A DNA stretch of 64,000 bases from Bacteroidales bacterium (GCA_015060245.1 SUYU01000007.1:62001-126000); one strand, 5' to 3'. Numbered from the stretch's first letter, positions 44,872 through 54,529 are shown. Notes: generated by a model from the sequence alone, not told the origin. A program made the numbers and translations.

Positions 44872-46851
44872 CTATCCCTTGAACGGAGCGGTAACTTTGG
44901 CAAGCCAGCCCCTCTCCTCTTCACTCTCAAGAAGCGGTGAAATAGTGTTGCATACCCTTGCATTGAAGTTGTTGAGCCACTCCACCTCCTTGTCCGACAG
45001 CACTCCAGGAAGAATGCACGAAGTTGCTATAGGAACCAGCGTAAAGGTCTCGAATTCATTGAACATGTTGAATTCAGTCTCTTTCCACTCCTTTACAGCA
45101 ATTACATTTTCGGTCCTGATTCCATATCGTCCTTCAAAGTAAATTGCAGGCTCATTTGACATGACCATTCCTGGTTCAAGTGCCACAGGATTCTCCTCCA
45201 TCCTTATGCTTTGAGGGCCCTCATGCACGCACAGGTAATGGCCTGTGCCGTGGCCTGTGCCATGAAAATACATTGCGCCCTCACTGAACAGCGGTCCACG
45301 GGCAAGGATATCCAACTGCGCCCCTCTCGTTCCTCTTGGGAATCTTGCCATGCTCAAGGAGATCATACCCTTGAGCACAAGTGTGTAGAAGCGCTTCTTA
45401 TCTTCGTCTACCTCTCCAACAGGAATTGTTCTGGTGGTATCTGTCGTACCAAAAAGATATTGTCCACCAGTATCCATAAGAAGGAAATTGCCCTCAGGGC
45501 CTGCGCTCTCACTTTCTGCTGATGATGCCGGTGCTGATGGGGCTGATACCGGTGCGGGAACTCTACCGCTGCACTCACGAGTGGCACTGTAATGTGGAAG
45601 CGCCGCATTTGCACCGTACGCCACAATAGGCTCAAAACTCTCCCCCCTGTACTCAATGCGTTCCGAGCGGAATCCTATAAGTTTCTCCCCAATCTCAAAT
45701 TCGGTCAGGGATTTCCCACCCTTGAGCGAATCATCAATATATTTTAGCAACTTGCACCAGGCAACTCCATCATAAAGGTATGCAAGCCTGAACCCTTCAA
45801 GTTCCACCTCATTCTTTACCGATTTCATTCTGTTGAGGGCACCACCTGTAACCGGATCATCCACTATTTTTACAGCAGTCTGTCCTGAACTCTCTCCGGC
45901 AAGAGCCTTATAGTCCCTTACAGAGATTTTGCCCTTTGAGCAAATTACAACTGCTCCGCTTGCCGAAACTCCTTCAAGAAAAGCCACATACCCATCATAT
46001 GGATGAAGGATAACACCCTGCTCAGCCAAAGCCGCCTTTACGTCCTGCCCCATCATATCCCGAGCCGCAAAGAGATGTATACCCTCCTCTGTAACTACAG
46101 CATATGCCTGGGCTACAGGATTATACTCCACATCAGTACCTCTTATGTTGCATAACCAGGCCACCTCGTCACATGCAGTAACTATGTAAGCAAATTTACC
46201 ATTGCCATTTGCAGCAATACAACCCGAGAGTCTCTCAACCAACCCGGCATATTTTGAAGAGGTCTCTTCTCCGCTAAAGCCAACAGGAAGATAGTTCACC
46301 TGATTGAACACCAACTTCTTTCTCTCTTGCCAAATGTCATCAAACATATCCTTCACAGGAACTGCTATGCACTCTGGTGCCAGATTAGCGGCAAGTGACA
46401 TAAACTCACTGTATGAGAAGATTGCCTCATCTATTGCCACAGAAAATTTTCTGCCATTACCCTGAGGTTGGGCAACTTCCGCGCCACCTTCATGCTTGCC
46501 CCCCCCCTCACTGCCATCTGAGGCACTGCAAATGCCTGCAGATTGACTTTTCAACCACTCCTCTATGCTTGGAGTACCCGGCATCTTTATCTTCATAAGT
46601 TCAATGTCAACTCCCTGCAGTTCCCTCTCTGCCTGGACAAAATAACGGGAATCTGTCCATAGCGCAGCACTCTCAAGGGTAACGACCAAAGTTCCGGCAG
46701 AACCGGTAAACCCGCTCAACCAGGCCCTTGCCTTATAATAATCCTGAGTATACTCTCCAAAATGCGGGTCATTCGTTGGAATGATCATGGCATGCAGTCC
46801 CTGCGCTGCCAACTTCTCCCTTAATTTCTGAATTGCAGAAGTCCTATACAT
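44872..46851 (-). CDS. Xaa-Pro aminopeptidase (M24 family) with low-complexity inserts
   Basis: A 659-residue metallopeptidase that should release residues before proline. Two creatinase-like N-terminal domains (about 1-150 and 170-320) precede the M24 pita-bread domain. The metal ligands are all present: Asp460, Asp471 (TTDTTR), His538 (GTGHYL), Glu568 (SNEPA) and Glu582 (RTENV). Two inserts interrupt conserved sequence: a Gly/Ser/Glu/His-rich stretch at about 108-135 and an Ala/Pro/Ser-rich stretch at about 428-454 (VSAPSAPASSAESESA) inside the catalytic domain. No signal peptide is seen. It converges with the LysM gene, 2 nt apart. Confidence 0.93.
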   Translation of the reverse strand: MYRTSAIQKLREKLAAQGLHAMIIPTNDPHFGEYTQDYYKARAWLSGFTGSAGTLVVTLESAALWTDSRYFVQAERELQGVDIELMKIKMPGTPSIEEWLKSQSAGICSASDGSEGGGKHEGGAEVAQPQGNGRKFSVAIDEAIFSYSEFMSLAANLAPECIAVPVKDMFDDIWQERKKLVFNQVNYLPVGFSGEETSSKYAGLVERLSGCIAANGNGKFAYIVTACDEVAWLCNIRGTDVEYNPVAQAYAVVTEEGIHLFAARDMMGQDVKAALAEQGVILHPYDGYVAFLEGVSASGAVVICSKGKISVRDYKALAGESSGQTAVKIVDDPVTGGALNRMKSVKNEVELEGFRLAYLYDGVAWCKLLKYIDDSLKGGKSLTEFEIGEKLIGFRSERIEYRGESFEPIVAYGANAALPHYSATRECSGRVPAPVSAPSAPASSAESESAGPEGNFLLMDTGGQYLFGTTDTTRTIPVGEVDEDKKRFYTLVLKGMISLSMARFPRGTRGAQLDILARGPLFSEGAMYFHGTGHGTGHYLCVHEGPQSIRMEENPVALEPGMVMSNEPAIYFEGRYGIRTENVIAVKEWKETEFNMFNEFETFTLVPIATSCILPGVLSDKEVEWLNNFNARVCNTISPLLESEEERGWLAKVTAPFKG

Positions 46852-47067
46852 AATATTCTCTTATTTTTAAGCGTAGAATACAAATTTAAGTCAATTCATC
46901 CACAAAATCACCCTCTTTTGCGGACAAATTCAATTTCGTGGAGAGTCAATTGCCATATTCCGATAATTGCAAGAGTTGCCCATGCCAATCAACATATCTT
47001 CTCCAATGCAAAAATGCTCATCTTTGAACATTGGATATGGCCTGATGAAATATCCCCTCCTTGAAAA
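46852..47067. other. Intergenic stretch upstream of the M24 peptidase gene
   Basis: The 403-nt gap between the M24 peptidase and nagB genes holds no coding sequence that I can support. Next to the peptidase start, TAAATTTG on the minus strand (46881-46888) is a -7 candidate. An imperfect hairpin (TCCAATGCAAA at 47002-47012 with TTTGAACATTGGA at 47023-47035) lies mid-gap. The rest is occupied by the repeat at 47068. Confidence 0.5.
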
Positions 47068-47218
47068 GCGAATCCCTGCCTGAGCCAATTTTTATGCTCT
47101 GGCAGGGATTTGCTGTTTTTATGATGGTGACTTTGGGTCAGCCCAATTCACTCTTTATGGTAATGACTCTTGTGTCAGCCCAATTTTCTGTTCACGGTGA
47201 TGACTTTCGGGTCAGTCT
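47068..47218. repeat. REP-like hairpin repeat, copy 3, with a tandemly repeated tail
   Basis: A strong stem (GCGAATCCCTGCCTGAGC / GCTCTGGCAGGGATTTGC, 47068-47113) is the best-formed of three copies. Its tail unit, TGACTTTGGGTCAGCCCAATT in the first copy, is repeated three times at 36-37-nt spacing, starting at 47128, 47164 and 47201 with divergence. The same stem and one tail unit occur at 3290 and 5195. It lies 37 nt beyond the nagB stop. Confidence 0.7.
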
Positions 47219-47254
47219 CCCACAGAATTTTGCAGTTTCTGACACTCAGGTCTC

Positions 47255-48064
47255 CTACAACATTGACTCAGGATTAAGGTTGTTGCGCTCAATATCCTTG
47301 TAGTAGTTTACAGTACCTACCTTCAACTCTACAGTTGCAGCGTCGTCACAAACGATGATTCCTTTAGGATGCATCTGAAGTACACTGATAGTCCACATAT
47401 GGTTTACAGAGCCCTCTACTGCCTGATACAAAGCACGTGCCTTGTTGTGGCCGTTTACAAGGATCAAAACCTCTTTGGCATCCATAATTGTACCTACACC
47501 TACAGTCAATGATGTTTTAGGTACCAATGAGATGTCATTGTTGAAGAATCTTGAGTTTGCTATGATTGTATCCTGTGTAAGTGTCTTGATTCTGGTTCTT
47601 GAAGTCAAAGATGAACCAGGCTCATTGAAAGCAATATGGCCGTCGGGACCTATACCGCCCATAAACAACTGGATACCGCCATATGATTTGATCTTGTCCT
47701 CATATCTCTGGCACTCAGCCTCAGGATCCTCGGCATTGCCGTTAAGGATATTTACATTCTCCTTCTTGATATCTATGTGCTGGAAGAAGTTGTTCCACAT
47801 GAATGAGTGGTAACTCTCTGGATGATCCTCAGGCAAGCCAACATACTCATCCATATTGAAAGTAACTACATTCTTGAAAGATACTTTACCGCTCTGGTAC
47901 AATTTGATAAGTTCCTTGTATGTTCCAAGAGGAGTTGAACCTGTAGGCAATCCCAATACGAAAGGATTCTCCTCTGTTGGAGCAAAGTCATTGATTTTTT
48001 TTACAATGTAAGCAGCAGCCCATTGTGAAAGTTGCGAGTAAGACTCTTGAATGATTAATCTCAT
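47255..48064 (-). CDS. nagB: Glucosamine-6-phosphate deaminase
   Basis: A 269-residue enzyme converting glucosamine 6-phosphate to fructose 6-phosphate and ammonia, the exit of amino-sugar catabolism. [36 protein letters not shown] and [17 protein letters not shown] are intact. It lies 15 nt after recN in the same direction, so it may share that transcript. No other nag gene is nearby. Confidence 0.97.
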   Translation of the reverse strand: MRLIIQESYSQLSQWAAAYIVKKINDFAPTEENPFVLGLPTGSTPLGTYKELIKLYQSGKVSFKNVVTFNMDEYVGLPEDHPESYHSFMWNNFFQHIDIKKENVNILNGNAEDPEAECQRYEDKIKSYGGIQLFMGGIGPDGHIAFNEPGSSLTSRTRIKTLTQDTIIANSRFFNNDISLVPKTSLTVGVGTIMDAKEVLILVNGHNKARALYQAVEGSVNHMWTISVLQMHPKGIIVCDDAATVELKVGTVNYYKDIERNNLNPESML

Positions 48065-48079
48065 GATATAATTACTTTA

Positions 48080-49726
48080 TTACTTTAATAAAAATTTTGC
48101 ATTCTCTATTGCGGCTTCCGACAGTTGCGCACCACTCAACATCCTTGCAACCTCCATAATACGCTCATCCCTGTTGAGCCGCTTTAAATATGTATGTGCC
48201 TGCATTTGGGAATCAAACTCCTTATATACAAGCAGATGTGTTTCTCCTTTTACAGCAATTTGAGGCAAGTGGGTAATGGCAATAACCTGCATGTTATGTC
48301 CCATCCTGCCAATAAGTTCGCCCATCTTGTCGGCTATGCTGCCCGATACACCTGTATCAATCTCATCAAAAATCATGGTCGGCATGCCGGTATAGTTTGC
48401 CATAAGTTCCTTAAGGCACAACATTATTCTCGAGAGTTCTCCGCCGGATGCCACCTTTGATATCTCAACCAGTTTTGAACCGCCATTTGCTGCAAACATG
48501 AACTTTACATCATCCCTGCCTGTCTCACTGTAGCGGTCAGACTGTGCAAGTTCTACAGCAAACTCGGCATGCGGCATCCCAAGATTTCTTATGCTCTCTT
48601 TCAAAACAGAACCAAGTTGTCCGGTTCTGGAACTCCTCATCTGCGTAAGTTGTCCGGCAAGGGCCTCTCTTTCAGATTGAAGTTCAGCAACTCTCTTGCG
48701 CTGCCCCTCAAGGTCATCTGCAGAGTGCTCCGCCCTCTCCAACTCTGCCTTTAGCGCATCTCTTTGGGAGATGAGTTCATCAATTGAACTGCAACCGTAT
48801 CTCTTGAGCAACTCCTCAAGTTGTCCTATCCTCTCCTCAACACACTCAAGCCTTTGAGGCGAAACGACCACACCCTCTTCAAGCCTTGCAAGTTCCTGCT
48901 CAATATCCTTGCACTCAATCCTGCAACTCTCCAGACGCCCAACAATCCCTTCCAATTCGGGCACAAAGGTATAACACTTTCCCAATAAATGAGCAGCATC
49001 CTTCAAATTTTGCACTATTGATGTTCCCATAGGCTGCAAAAGTTCAAGCGAAGCACCAAGAGCGCCCTTTATTTCCTCTGCATTTGCAAGTTGGCCATGT
49101 TCAATCTCCAGTTCCTCCATCTCGCCACTTGCAAGTTGCGCCTCCTCAAGCCTTGCAAGTTGGAATCTCTTATAATCCTCCTCCTTGGCATTTGCACTCA
49201 CCTGCTCCTCCATCTGTTTGAGAAGGTGTTCAGCCTTGTGCAAGGCGGCATTGACCTCCCTATACTTGTCAAGCAACTCTCCCGCTCCCGCAAAGTAGTC
49301 AAGAACAGAGAGTTGATATGATTTGTCGGCAAGCAGAAGATGCTGATGCTGCGCATGAACATCTATCAACCTGCCCGATATCTCCTGCAACAGGCCCAAT
49401 GATACCGGTTCATCATTTATAAAGGCCCTTGATCTTCCCGACGGAGATATAACCCTCCTAAGAACAATCTCCTGGGCAGGCCCGCATATGTCGTCAAGGT
49501 CAAGCCTGCATCCCGAAACATCAAACTCGCCCTCAACCACACAATTCTTTGACTGGTCCTTCAATACAGAAAGGTCACACTTTGCACCGAGCAACAATCC
49601 GAGGGCTCCCAATAAAATAGATTTACCGGCGCCAGTCTCGCCGGTAATTATCACCAAACCCTTGGGCAACTCCATATCAAGAGTGCCAATCAATGCATAA
49701 TTCTGTATTGTTAATTTTTTGAGCAT
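48080..49726 (-). CDS. recN: DNA repair protein RecN
   Basis: A 548-residue SMC-like ATPase acting in double-strand break repair. Walker A is ITGETGAGKSILLGA near residue 26. Two long coiled-coil arms at about 155-350 flank the middle. The signature and Walker B are KVASGGELSRIML and PTMIFDEIDTGVSG. The start overlaps the coaBC end by 16 nt, so translation is coupled. Confidence 0.96.
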   Translation of the reverse strand: MLKKLTIQNYALIGTLDMELPKGLVIITGETGAGKSILLGALGLLLGAKCDLSVLKDQSKNCVVEGEFDVSGCRLDLDDICGPAQEIVLRRVISPSGRSRAFINDEPVSLGLLQEISGRLIDVHAQHQHLLLADKSYQLSVLDYFAGAGELLDKYREVNAALHKAEHLLKQMEEQVSANAKEEDYKRFQLARLEEAQLASGEMEELEIEHGQLANAEEIKGALGASLELLQPMGTSIVQNLKDAAHLLGKCYTFVPELEGIVGRLESCRIECKDIEQELARLEEGVVVSPQRLECVEERIGQLEELLKRYGCSSIDELISQRDALKAELERAEHSADDLEGQRKRVAELQSEREALAGQLTQMRSSRTGQLGSVLKESIRNLGMPHAEFAVELAQSDRYSETGRDDVKFMFAANGGSKLVEISKVASGGELSRIMLCLKELMANYTGMPTMIFDEIDTGVSGSIADKMGELIGRMGHNMQVIAITHLPQIAVKGETHLLVYKEFDSQMQAHTYLKRLNRDERIMEVARMLSGAQLSEAAIENAKFLLK

Positions 49727-50925
49727 TTCTGCAACCTCTCCATATTATCAAGAATATCCTTGGCAACGAGTTCCTTTGATTTCAGAGGAAACTCCTCAAC
49801 AGCCCCGTCTCTGGATATGATAGTTATCTTGTTGGTATCGGTCTTGAAACCTGCCCCTTTGTCCTGCATGGAGTTGAGTACTATCATGTCAAGATTCTTC
49901 CTTGCAAGTTTTCCCTTGGCATTTTCAAGTTCATCATTGGTCTCAAGTGCAAATCCGGCAAGGATTGTTCCCTCTTTTCTGTTTGCCCCGACCCAAGCCG
50001 CTATGTCCTGAGTTGGTGTAAGACGCAGATCATAGTCGCTCTTCTCCCTCTTGATCTTCTTGTCGGCCCTCTCAGCCACTGTAAAATCGGCCACTGCAGC
50101 GCACAATACAACTGCATCAGCGCCGTCAAGGTTTGACCTGGTAGCCTCAAACATCTCCTGCGCAGAGGTCACATTTATTATCTCCACATTGGGATGGAAC
50201 AGGTCTACAGTCACAGGTCCGCTCACAACCTTTACCTTTGCACCTCTATTGGCCGCTTCATGCGCAATCGCATATCCCATCTTGCCTGATGAGTGGTTGG
50301 TTATGTATCTTACCGGATCTATTGCCTCACATGTAGGGCCTGCTGTTATAAGCAGATTCTTTCCGGACAAAGAGCCATTTTCAGCAAAGATTGCCTCAAC
50401 ATGTGAAACAATCCTCTCCGGCTCCTCCATCCTGCCCTTACCCTCAAGGCCGCTGGCAAGTTCTCCGGCTGCAGGCTCTATGATATATGCACCTCTCTCC
50501 GACAAGATCCGCATATTCTCCTGTGTAGAGGGATGCCTGTACATGTCCAAGTCCATTGCAGGAGCAATGGCTACAGGACACTTTGCCGACAAATATGTTG
50601 TAATCAACAGATTGTCAGCCACACCAGAAACCATCTTGCCCATTGTTGCCGCTGTTGCAGGAGCAATAAGGAAGAGATCTGCCCAAATGCCCAAAGAGAC
50701 GTGACTGTTCCAGTCTCCATTCTCCGGATTGTAGAAATCCACTACAATGGGATTCTTTGAGAGAGTGGCCAATGTTAGCGGTGTAATGAACTGCTTGGCC
50801 ATTGGAGTCATAACGACCTTGACTTCTGCGCCCTCCTTAACAAGAGCCCTCACCAACAACGCCGACTTATAGGCGGCAATGCTGCCGGTAACTCCCAACA
50901 AGATATGTTTGCCTTTTAGAGTCAT
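49711..50925 (-). CDS. coaBC: Bifunctional phosphopantothenoylcysteine decarboxylase/synthetase
   Basis: A 404-residue two-domain enzyme of CoA synthesis. The flavin decarboxylase (CoaC) covers about 1-185 (GVTGSIAAYKSALLVRAL, PAMDLDMYRHPSTQ), and the CTP-dependent synthetase (CoaB) covers about 190-400 (ITAGPTCEAIDPVRYITN, HSSGKMGYAIA). The family motif PxMNxxMW appears as PAMDLDMY, which I take as a lineage variant. It follows rpoZ by 29 nt and overlaps recN. Confidence 0.96.
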   Translation of the reverse strand: MTLKGKHILLGVTGSIAAYKSALLVRALVKEGAEVKVVMTPMAKQFITPLTLATLSKNPIVVDFYNPENGDWNSHVSLGIWADLFLIAPATAATMGKMVSGVADNLLITTYLSAKCPVAIAPAMDLDMYRHPSTQENMRILSERGAYIIEPAAGELASGLEGKGRMEEPERIVSHVEAIFAENGSLSGKNLLITAGPTCEAIDPVRYITNHSSGKMGYAIAHEAANRGAKVKVVSGPVTVDLFHPNVEIINVTSAQEMFEATRSNLDGADAVVLCAAVADFTVAERADKKIKREKSDYDLRLTPTQDIAAWVGANRKEGTILAGFALETNDELENAKGKLARKNLDMIVLNSMQDKGAGFKTDTNKITIISRDGAVEEFPLKSKELVAKDILDNMERLQKCSKN

Positions 50926-50954
50926 CTTCTACTGGAATCTTGACAACAGGGCAA

Positions 50955-51278
50955 CTACGCCTTGCTCTCTACCTTGCGGTAGTAAATCTCATTCTCCTGG
51001 AACTCACTGATGGCAACCAATGTAGGTTTCGGCAACTTCTCGTAGTAACGGGAAATCTCAATCTGCTCCCTGTTCTCGAATGTCTCCTCCAAAGTGTCGG
51101 CAAAACTTGAGAACTCCTCCAATTTTGCGCTCAACTCCTGTTTTACATCAGCCGCAATCTGGTTTGATCTTTTTGCGATAATCATTACAGACTCGTAAAT
51201 ATTGCCTGTAGGTTCAGCCAAATCTGACAAATTTCTTGTGACGGTATTACCCGCAACGTTGCTTTGATACTTTTCCAT
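50955..51278 (-). CDS. rpoZ: RNA polymerase omega subunit (RpoZ/Rpb6-like)
   Basis: A 107-residue protein with the omega/Rpb6 core TGNIYESVMIIAKRSNQIAA at about 25-44, which stabilises the beta' subunit. The C-terminal extension is Bacteroidota-like and ends EISRYYEKLPKPTLVAISEF plus a short tail. It lies between bamD and coaBC on the same strand, the usual Bacteroidota arrangement. Confidence 0.88.
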   Translation of the reverse strand: MEKYQSNVAGNTVTRNLSDLAEPTGNIYESVMIIAKRSNQIAADVKQELSAKLEEFSSFADTLEETFENREQIEISRYYEKLPKPTLVAISEFQENEIYYRKVESKA

Positions 51279-51328
51279 GTTCAGTATATATACTTATTTA
51301 TTATTCTATTTTTAACCCTGACAGAAGA

Positions 51329-52312
51329 CTATTTTGCACTCTCCTGCCCTTTATCCTGCTCCTCCAATGCCTTCTCCTGCCTGTTGAGCCGCCTCTCCTG
51401 CTCAAGCCTCATCTTCTCTGACTTTTTTACCTCCTTTGCGGCAGCCTTTGCCTGTTTCTCCATCAACTTCCTCTCCTCCTTTGACAATGAACCGCTCTCC
51501 TGCTGCTCTTCCAAGTTTGCAACTTTGGTAAACGCAAGTGCCCTTGAATAGTAGTTGTCCAACTCCTTGCGATTGTCGGCATCGGGATACTCGCCAATGT
51601 AGTTGTAGTAATCATCAATGAATGTAAGGAACCTCTCCTTCTGCTTCGCCCTTACGGAGTGGAGGGCATATTTATATGATGCCAGTGCTGTATAATAGAG
51701 CACATCCTTGCGGTAGCGGTTCTCGGCATTGTCACGCAACACATTCTTCAATGCATAGTGCGCTGCCTGATAATCCTCCACCTGATAATATAGTTTTGCA
51801 GACTCGAAACTCTTTCTTTCAATACGTTCCATCAAATCATCCATCATAGTCTCGCACTCTGTAAAGTGCTCGCTTGAAGGATAATCATACATAAATTCAG
51901 TTATTACTCCCATTGCCTTTCTGGTCGGAGTCTGGTCAAGTTCATATCTGTATGTAGACTCATACAGACATCTTATGCGCAAGAACCTTGCCCTTTCAAA
52001 AAACGGGCTGCGCGGAAAGACAGTTGCAAATTTCTCAAAATTGCTCTCTGCAGTAACGAAATCCTTCATATTGAAGTTGCTCATAGCATTGTAGAACTGC
52101 ACAGTATCCTCCTGTGGCAATCCCTGCATAAGCAGGATAAGACTCTCAAAAATCTCAGCAGATCTTCTATACTTGCCGTTATTGTAATACTCAAAAGCAG
52201 CCTTATACTTCACATCCGGATCAACACTGCGTAAAATGGTCTCGTAATAACTTGTACATGAAGCCATCACCAAAACCAACAGAGAACATGTAATTACTCT
52301 TTTCAAATGCAT
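51329..52312 (-). CDS. bamD: Outer membrane assembly lipoprotein BamD
   Basis: A 327-residue lipoprotein (lipobox VMASC, Cys18) with TPR-like helical repeats from about 30 to 255 (AAFEYYNNGKYRRSAEIFESL, FPRSPFFERARFLRIRCLYE). It is a core part of the Bam complex with BamA at 35381. A highly charged Lys/Glu/Gln tail (about 275-327) is unusual in length but typical of the phylum. ATG 52312 is chosen because an upstream in-frame start at 52366 would overlap trxB and spoil the signal peptide. It lies 25 nt after trxB. Confidence 0.92.
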   Translation of the reverse strand: MHLKRVITCSLLVLVMASCTSYYETILRSVDPDVKYKAAFEYYNNGKYRRSAEIFESLILLMQGLPQEDTVQFYNAMSNFNMKDFVTAESNFEKFATVFPRSPFFERARFLRIRCLYESTYRYELDQTPTRKAMGVITEFMYDYPSSEHFTECETMMDDLMERIERKSFESAKLYYQVEDYQAAHYALKNVLRDNAENRYRKDVLYYTALASYKYALHSVRAKQKERFLTFIDDYYNYIGEYPDADNRKELDNYYSRALAFTKVANLEEQQESGSLSKEERKLMEKQAKAAAKEVKKSEKMRLEQERRLNRQEKALEEQDKGQESAK

Positions 52313-52337
52313 CTTCAAATTTTTATAATTGAACGGA

Positions 52338-53270
52338 CTAATTTTCCTGAAGGAATTTTTCTGCATCCATGGCAGCCCTACAACCGCTGCCGGCCGCCGC
52401 TATTGCCTGACGGTATACCGGATCCTGGACATCACCTGCAGCAAAGACTCCCGGTACGGATGTCTTCTGCGATTTGCCTTCGGTCATGATATACCCCTCG
52501 CTGTTTGTCTCAACATAAGGCTTGAAGACCTCCGAATTGGGATGATGGCCTATTGCAAGGAAAAATCCATGAATCTTTATCTGACTCTCCTCTCCGCTCA
52601 CATTGTTTACAAGAGCCGCACCGGTAACACCGAACTCATCACCGAGTATCTCTTTGGTGCTTGTATTCCAGAGAATCTCAATGTTAGGTGTATTCATTAC
52701 TCTCTCCTGCATGGCTTTGGACGCCCTCAACACATCCCTTCTCACAATCAGATACACCTTGTTGCACAATCCTGCAAGATAGGTTGCCTCCTCACATGCA
52801 GTATCACCGCCTCCTACAACAGCCACATCCCTCTTTCTGTAGAAAAATCCGTCACAGGTTGCACATGCCGAAACGCCTGCACCCTTATACTTCTCCTCGC
52901 TCGGCAAACCAAGATATTTTGCTACAGCACCTGTTGCAATAATCACAGTATCTGCAAGAATATCCTTTTCGTCATTTATCCTCAACTTGAATGGTCTCTC
53001 ACTGAAATCCACCGCTGTAACGGCACCGTATCTCACCTCTGTGCCAAACCTCTGAGCCTGTTTTTTAAGATCCTCCATCAGGTCATTGCCGGTAACACCC
53101 ATAGGGTAACCGGGGAAATTATCAATCTCAGTAGTTGTGGTCAATTGTCCTCCAGGCTGCATTCCTTCATACACAACCGGATTCAAATTGGCTCTGGAAG
53201 CATATATCGCAGCAGTATAACCTGCAGGACCACTTCCAATTATAAGGCATTTTATTCTCTCAGTACTCAT
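52338..53270 (-). CDS. trxB: Thioredoxin-disulfide reductase
   Basis: A 310-residue flavoenzyme that reduces thioredoxin with NADPH. The FAD motif GSGPAGYTAAIYASRA, the redox CATCDGFFY and the NADPH motif VVGGGDTACEEA are intact, and the C-terminal GVFAAGDVQDPVYRQA is standard. It leads the minus-strand run trxB-bamD-rpoZ-coaBC-recN-nagB. A -7 element lies upstream at 53295-53302. Confidence 0.97.
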   Translation of the reverse strand: MSTERIKCLIIGSGPAGYTAAIYASRANLNPVVYEGMQPGGQLTTTTEIDNFPGYPMGVTGNDLMEDLKKQAQRFGTEVRYGAVTAVDFSERPFKLRINDEKDILADTVIIATGAVAKYLGLPSEEKYKGAGVSACATCDGFFYRKRDVAVVGGGDTACEEATYLAGLCNKVYLIVRRDVLRASKAMQERVMNTPNIEILWNTSTKEILGDEFGVTGAALVNNVSGEESQIKIHGFFLAIGHHPNSEVFKPYVETNSEGYIMTEGKSQKTSVPGVFAAGDVQDPVYRQAIAAAGSGCRAAMDAEKFLQEN

Positions 53271-53294
53271 TCCAGTATTAGTAATTTAAACGTG

Positions 53295-53324
53295 CAAAAT
53301 TAATAAAAATAGATTAATAACCAA
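53295..53324 (-). promoter_or_regulatory. Promoter candidate for trxB
   Basis: On the minus strand TTG (53322-53324) lies 19 nt before TAATTTTG (53295-53302), 25 nt from the trxB start. Confidence 0.45.
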
Positions 53325-53410
53325 TGAAAGCACAACGCAATTCTCATTAATGGCTAATACTTTATGCCAAACGGCACAAAAGATGATGACCAACAGCACA
53401 AATTCCATAC

Positions 53411-53437
53411 CACCGGCATGAAACCGGATGCCGGCGG
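53411..53437. terminator. Hairpin after the Gate-domain gene
   Basis: CCGGCAT (53413-53419) pairs with ATGCCGG (53428-53434) around an 8-nt loop, 6-30 nt beyond the Gate-domain stop. There is no T-tract, so its role as terminator is uncertain. The rest of the 170-nt gap before trxB shows nothing else except the trxB promoter. Confidence 0.4.
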
Positions 53438-53440
53438 CCA

Positions 53441-54397
53441 CTATTTTGACCTGATTTTGTCAATTATGAAATACTCAAGCCTCTGCTCCCAGACAAGAAT
53501 GAAGGAACCAAGCCATCGGGTCAATAAAATGATGTACCATACTCCGCCAATGGAAGAGACCAGAAAGAGATCCTCAAAGTTACTATGTGATATGCCTATG
53601 TGGGAATTGAGAAGATCTATCTCCCTTTTTGAAATCTTGCCGCTGCGGCTCTCGTCAATCATTACAGCCGCCCCATATGCCAGCCCGAGGATATTGGCCA
53701 CAATCCAGAGGAAGGCGGTCTTTGCAGGCAGTCCGAACATGGCAAGAACCGGACGCAATCCCTTGGCCATAAGCCTTATTACACCATACTCCGCCAAGAG
53801 TTTCTGCATAATGGAAAGTGAGAAAATCAAGAATGACATCTTTACAACAAGACCCAATGTCGATACCAGCCACTCCCTGAACATTTCCATGAATGGCTGC
53901 TGGGTCCCGCTCTCCTCTACAGCCTTTGCAATAACCTCTCCGGGGAGCACCTTGTTGAGGCCATATGCCAACGCAAATGCCATGAATGTGCGCACTATCA
54001 CTATTCTCACTGCCGACGAACCGGTCTTTTTCTGCACTGCAGTCTCGGTTATCATATTGTGGGCACAAAGAGTCATGACGCTCAATATTGTAAGCGCCCT
54101 CACATCAAGATCCACTGCAACAGCAGCAGATATTGCCGCATATACATTCACGAAATAGCCCGAAACAAAGGCCAGGGCAGCCTCTCCCGGCAATCCGATG
54201 TAGTTGAATACAGGACTTATGAAATTTGAAAAGTATGGCAGCAGATTGAAATATTTCAGAAAAAGTATTGCAAACGAAACCCCTACAGTAATCTTTATGA
54301 TCCAGACACAAGTTTTTGACGCTCCCGGAAGCACCTCCTTCACGCACTTTACAATACGCTCTTTATGACCTGGCTGGGCAACTTTTGATTCGCTCAT
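53441..54397 (-). CDS. Membrane protein with nucleoside-recognition (Gate) domain
   Basis: A 318-residue inner-membrane protein with about eight hydrophobic segments. Two halves resemble the Gate/nucleoside-recognition domain found in Spo-type and nucleoside carrier proteins (LGEAALAFVSGYF-like GLPGEAALAFVSGYF; PAKTAFLWIVANILGLAYG). The cytosolic N-terminus is short and charged. The family has no firm function; a transport role is inferred from its relation to nucleoside transporters. It is divergent from the DUF4251 gene, 167 nt away. Confidence 0.78.
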   Translation of the reverse strand: MSESKVAQPGHKERIVKCVKEVLPGASKTCVWIIKITVGVSFAILFLKYFNLLPYFSNFISPVFNYIGLPGEAALAFVSGYFVNVYAAISAAVAVDLDVRALTILSVMTLCAHNMITETAVQKKTGSSAVRIVIVRTFMAFALAYGLNKVLPGEVIAKAVEESGTQQPFMEMFREWLVSTLGLVVKMSFLIFSLSIMQKLLAEYGVIRLMAKGLRPVLAMFGLPAKTAFLWIVANILGLAYGAAVMIDESRSGKISKREIDLLNSHIGISHSNFEDLFLVSSIGGVWYIILLTRWLGSFILVWEQRLEYFIIDKIRSK

Positions 54398-54529
54398 TTC
54401 TTAACAGTTTAAACTCATTATCATTACAGTGGCACAAACAATCAGGGTGCAAAAATAGCAATCAATCCAATTAAAATTCTCCTTTTGCAAAAAAACTTTT
54501 GCCGGAGACTCCTTTTAGCAGGATATTTG

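Noticed and set aside
47128..47218. Three tail units with about 36-nt period considered as a CRISPR remnant.
   Set aside because: Only three diverged units, no spacer turnover and the tail is shared with two other single-copy hairpin loci.
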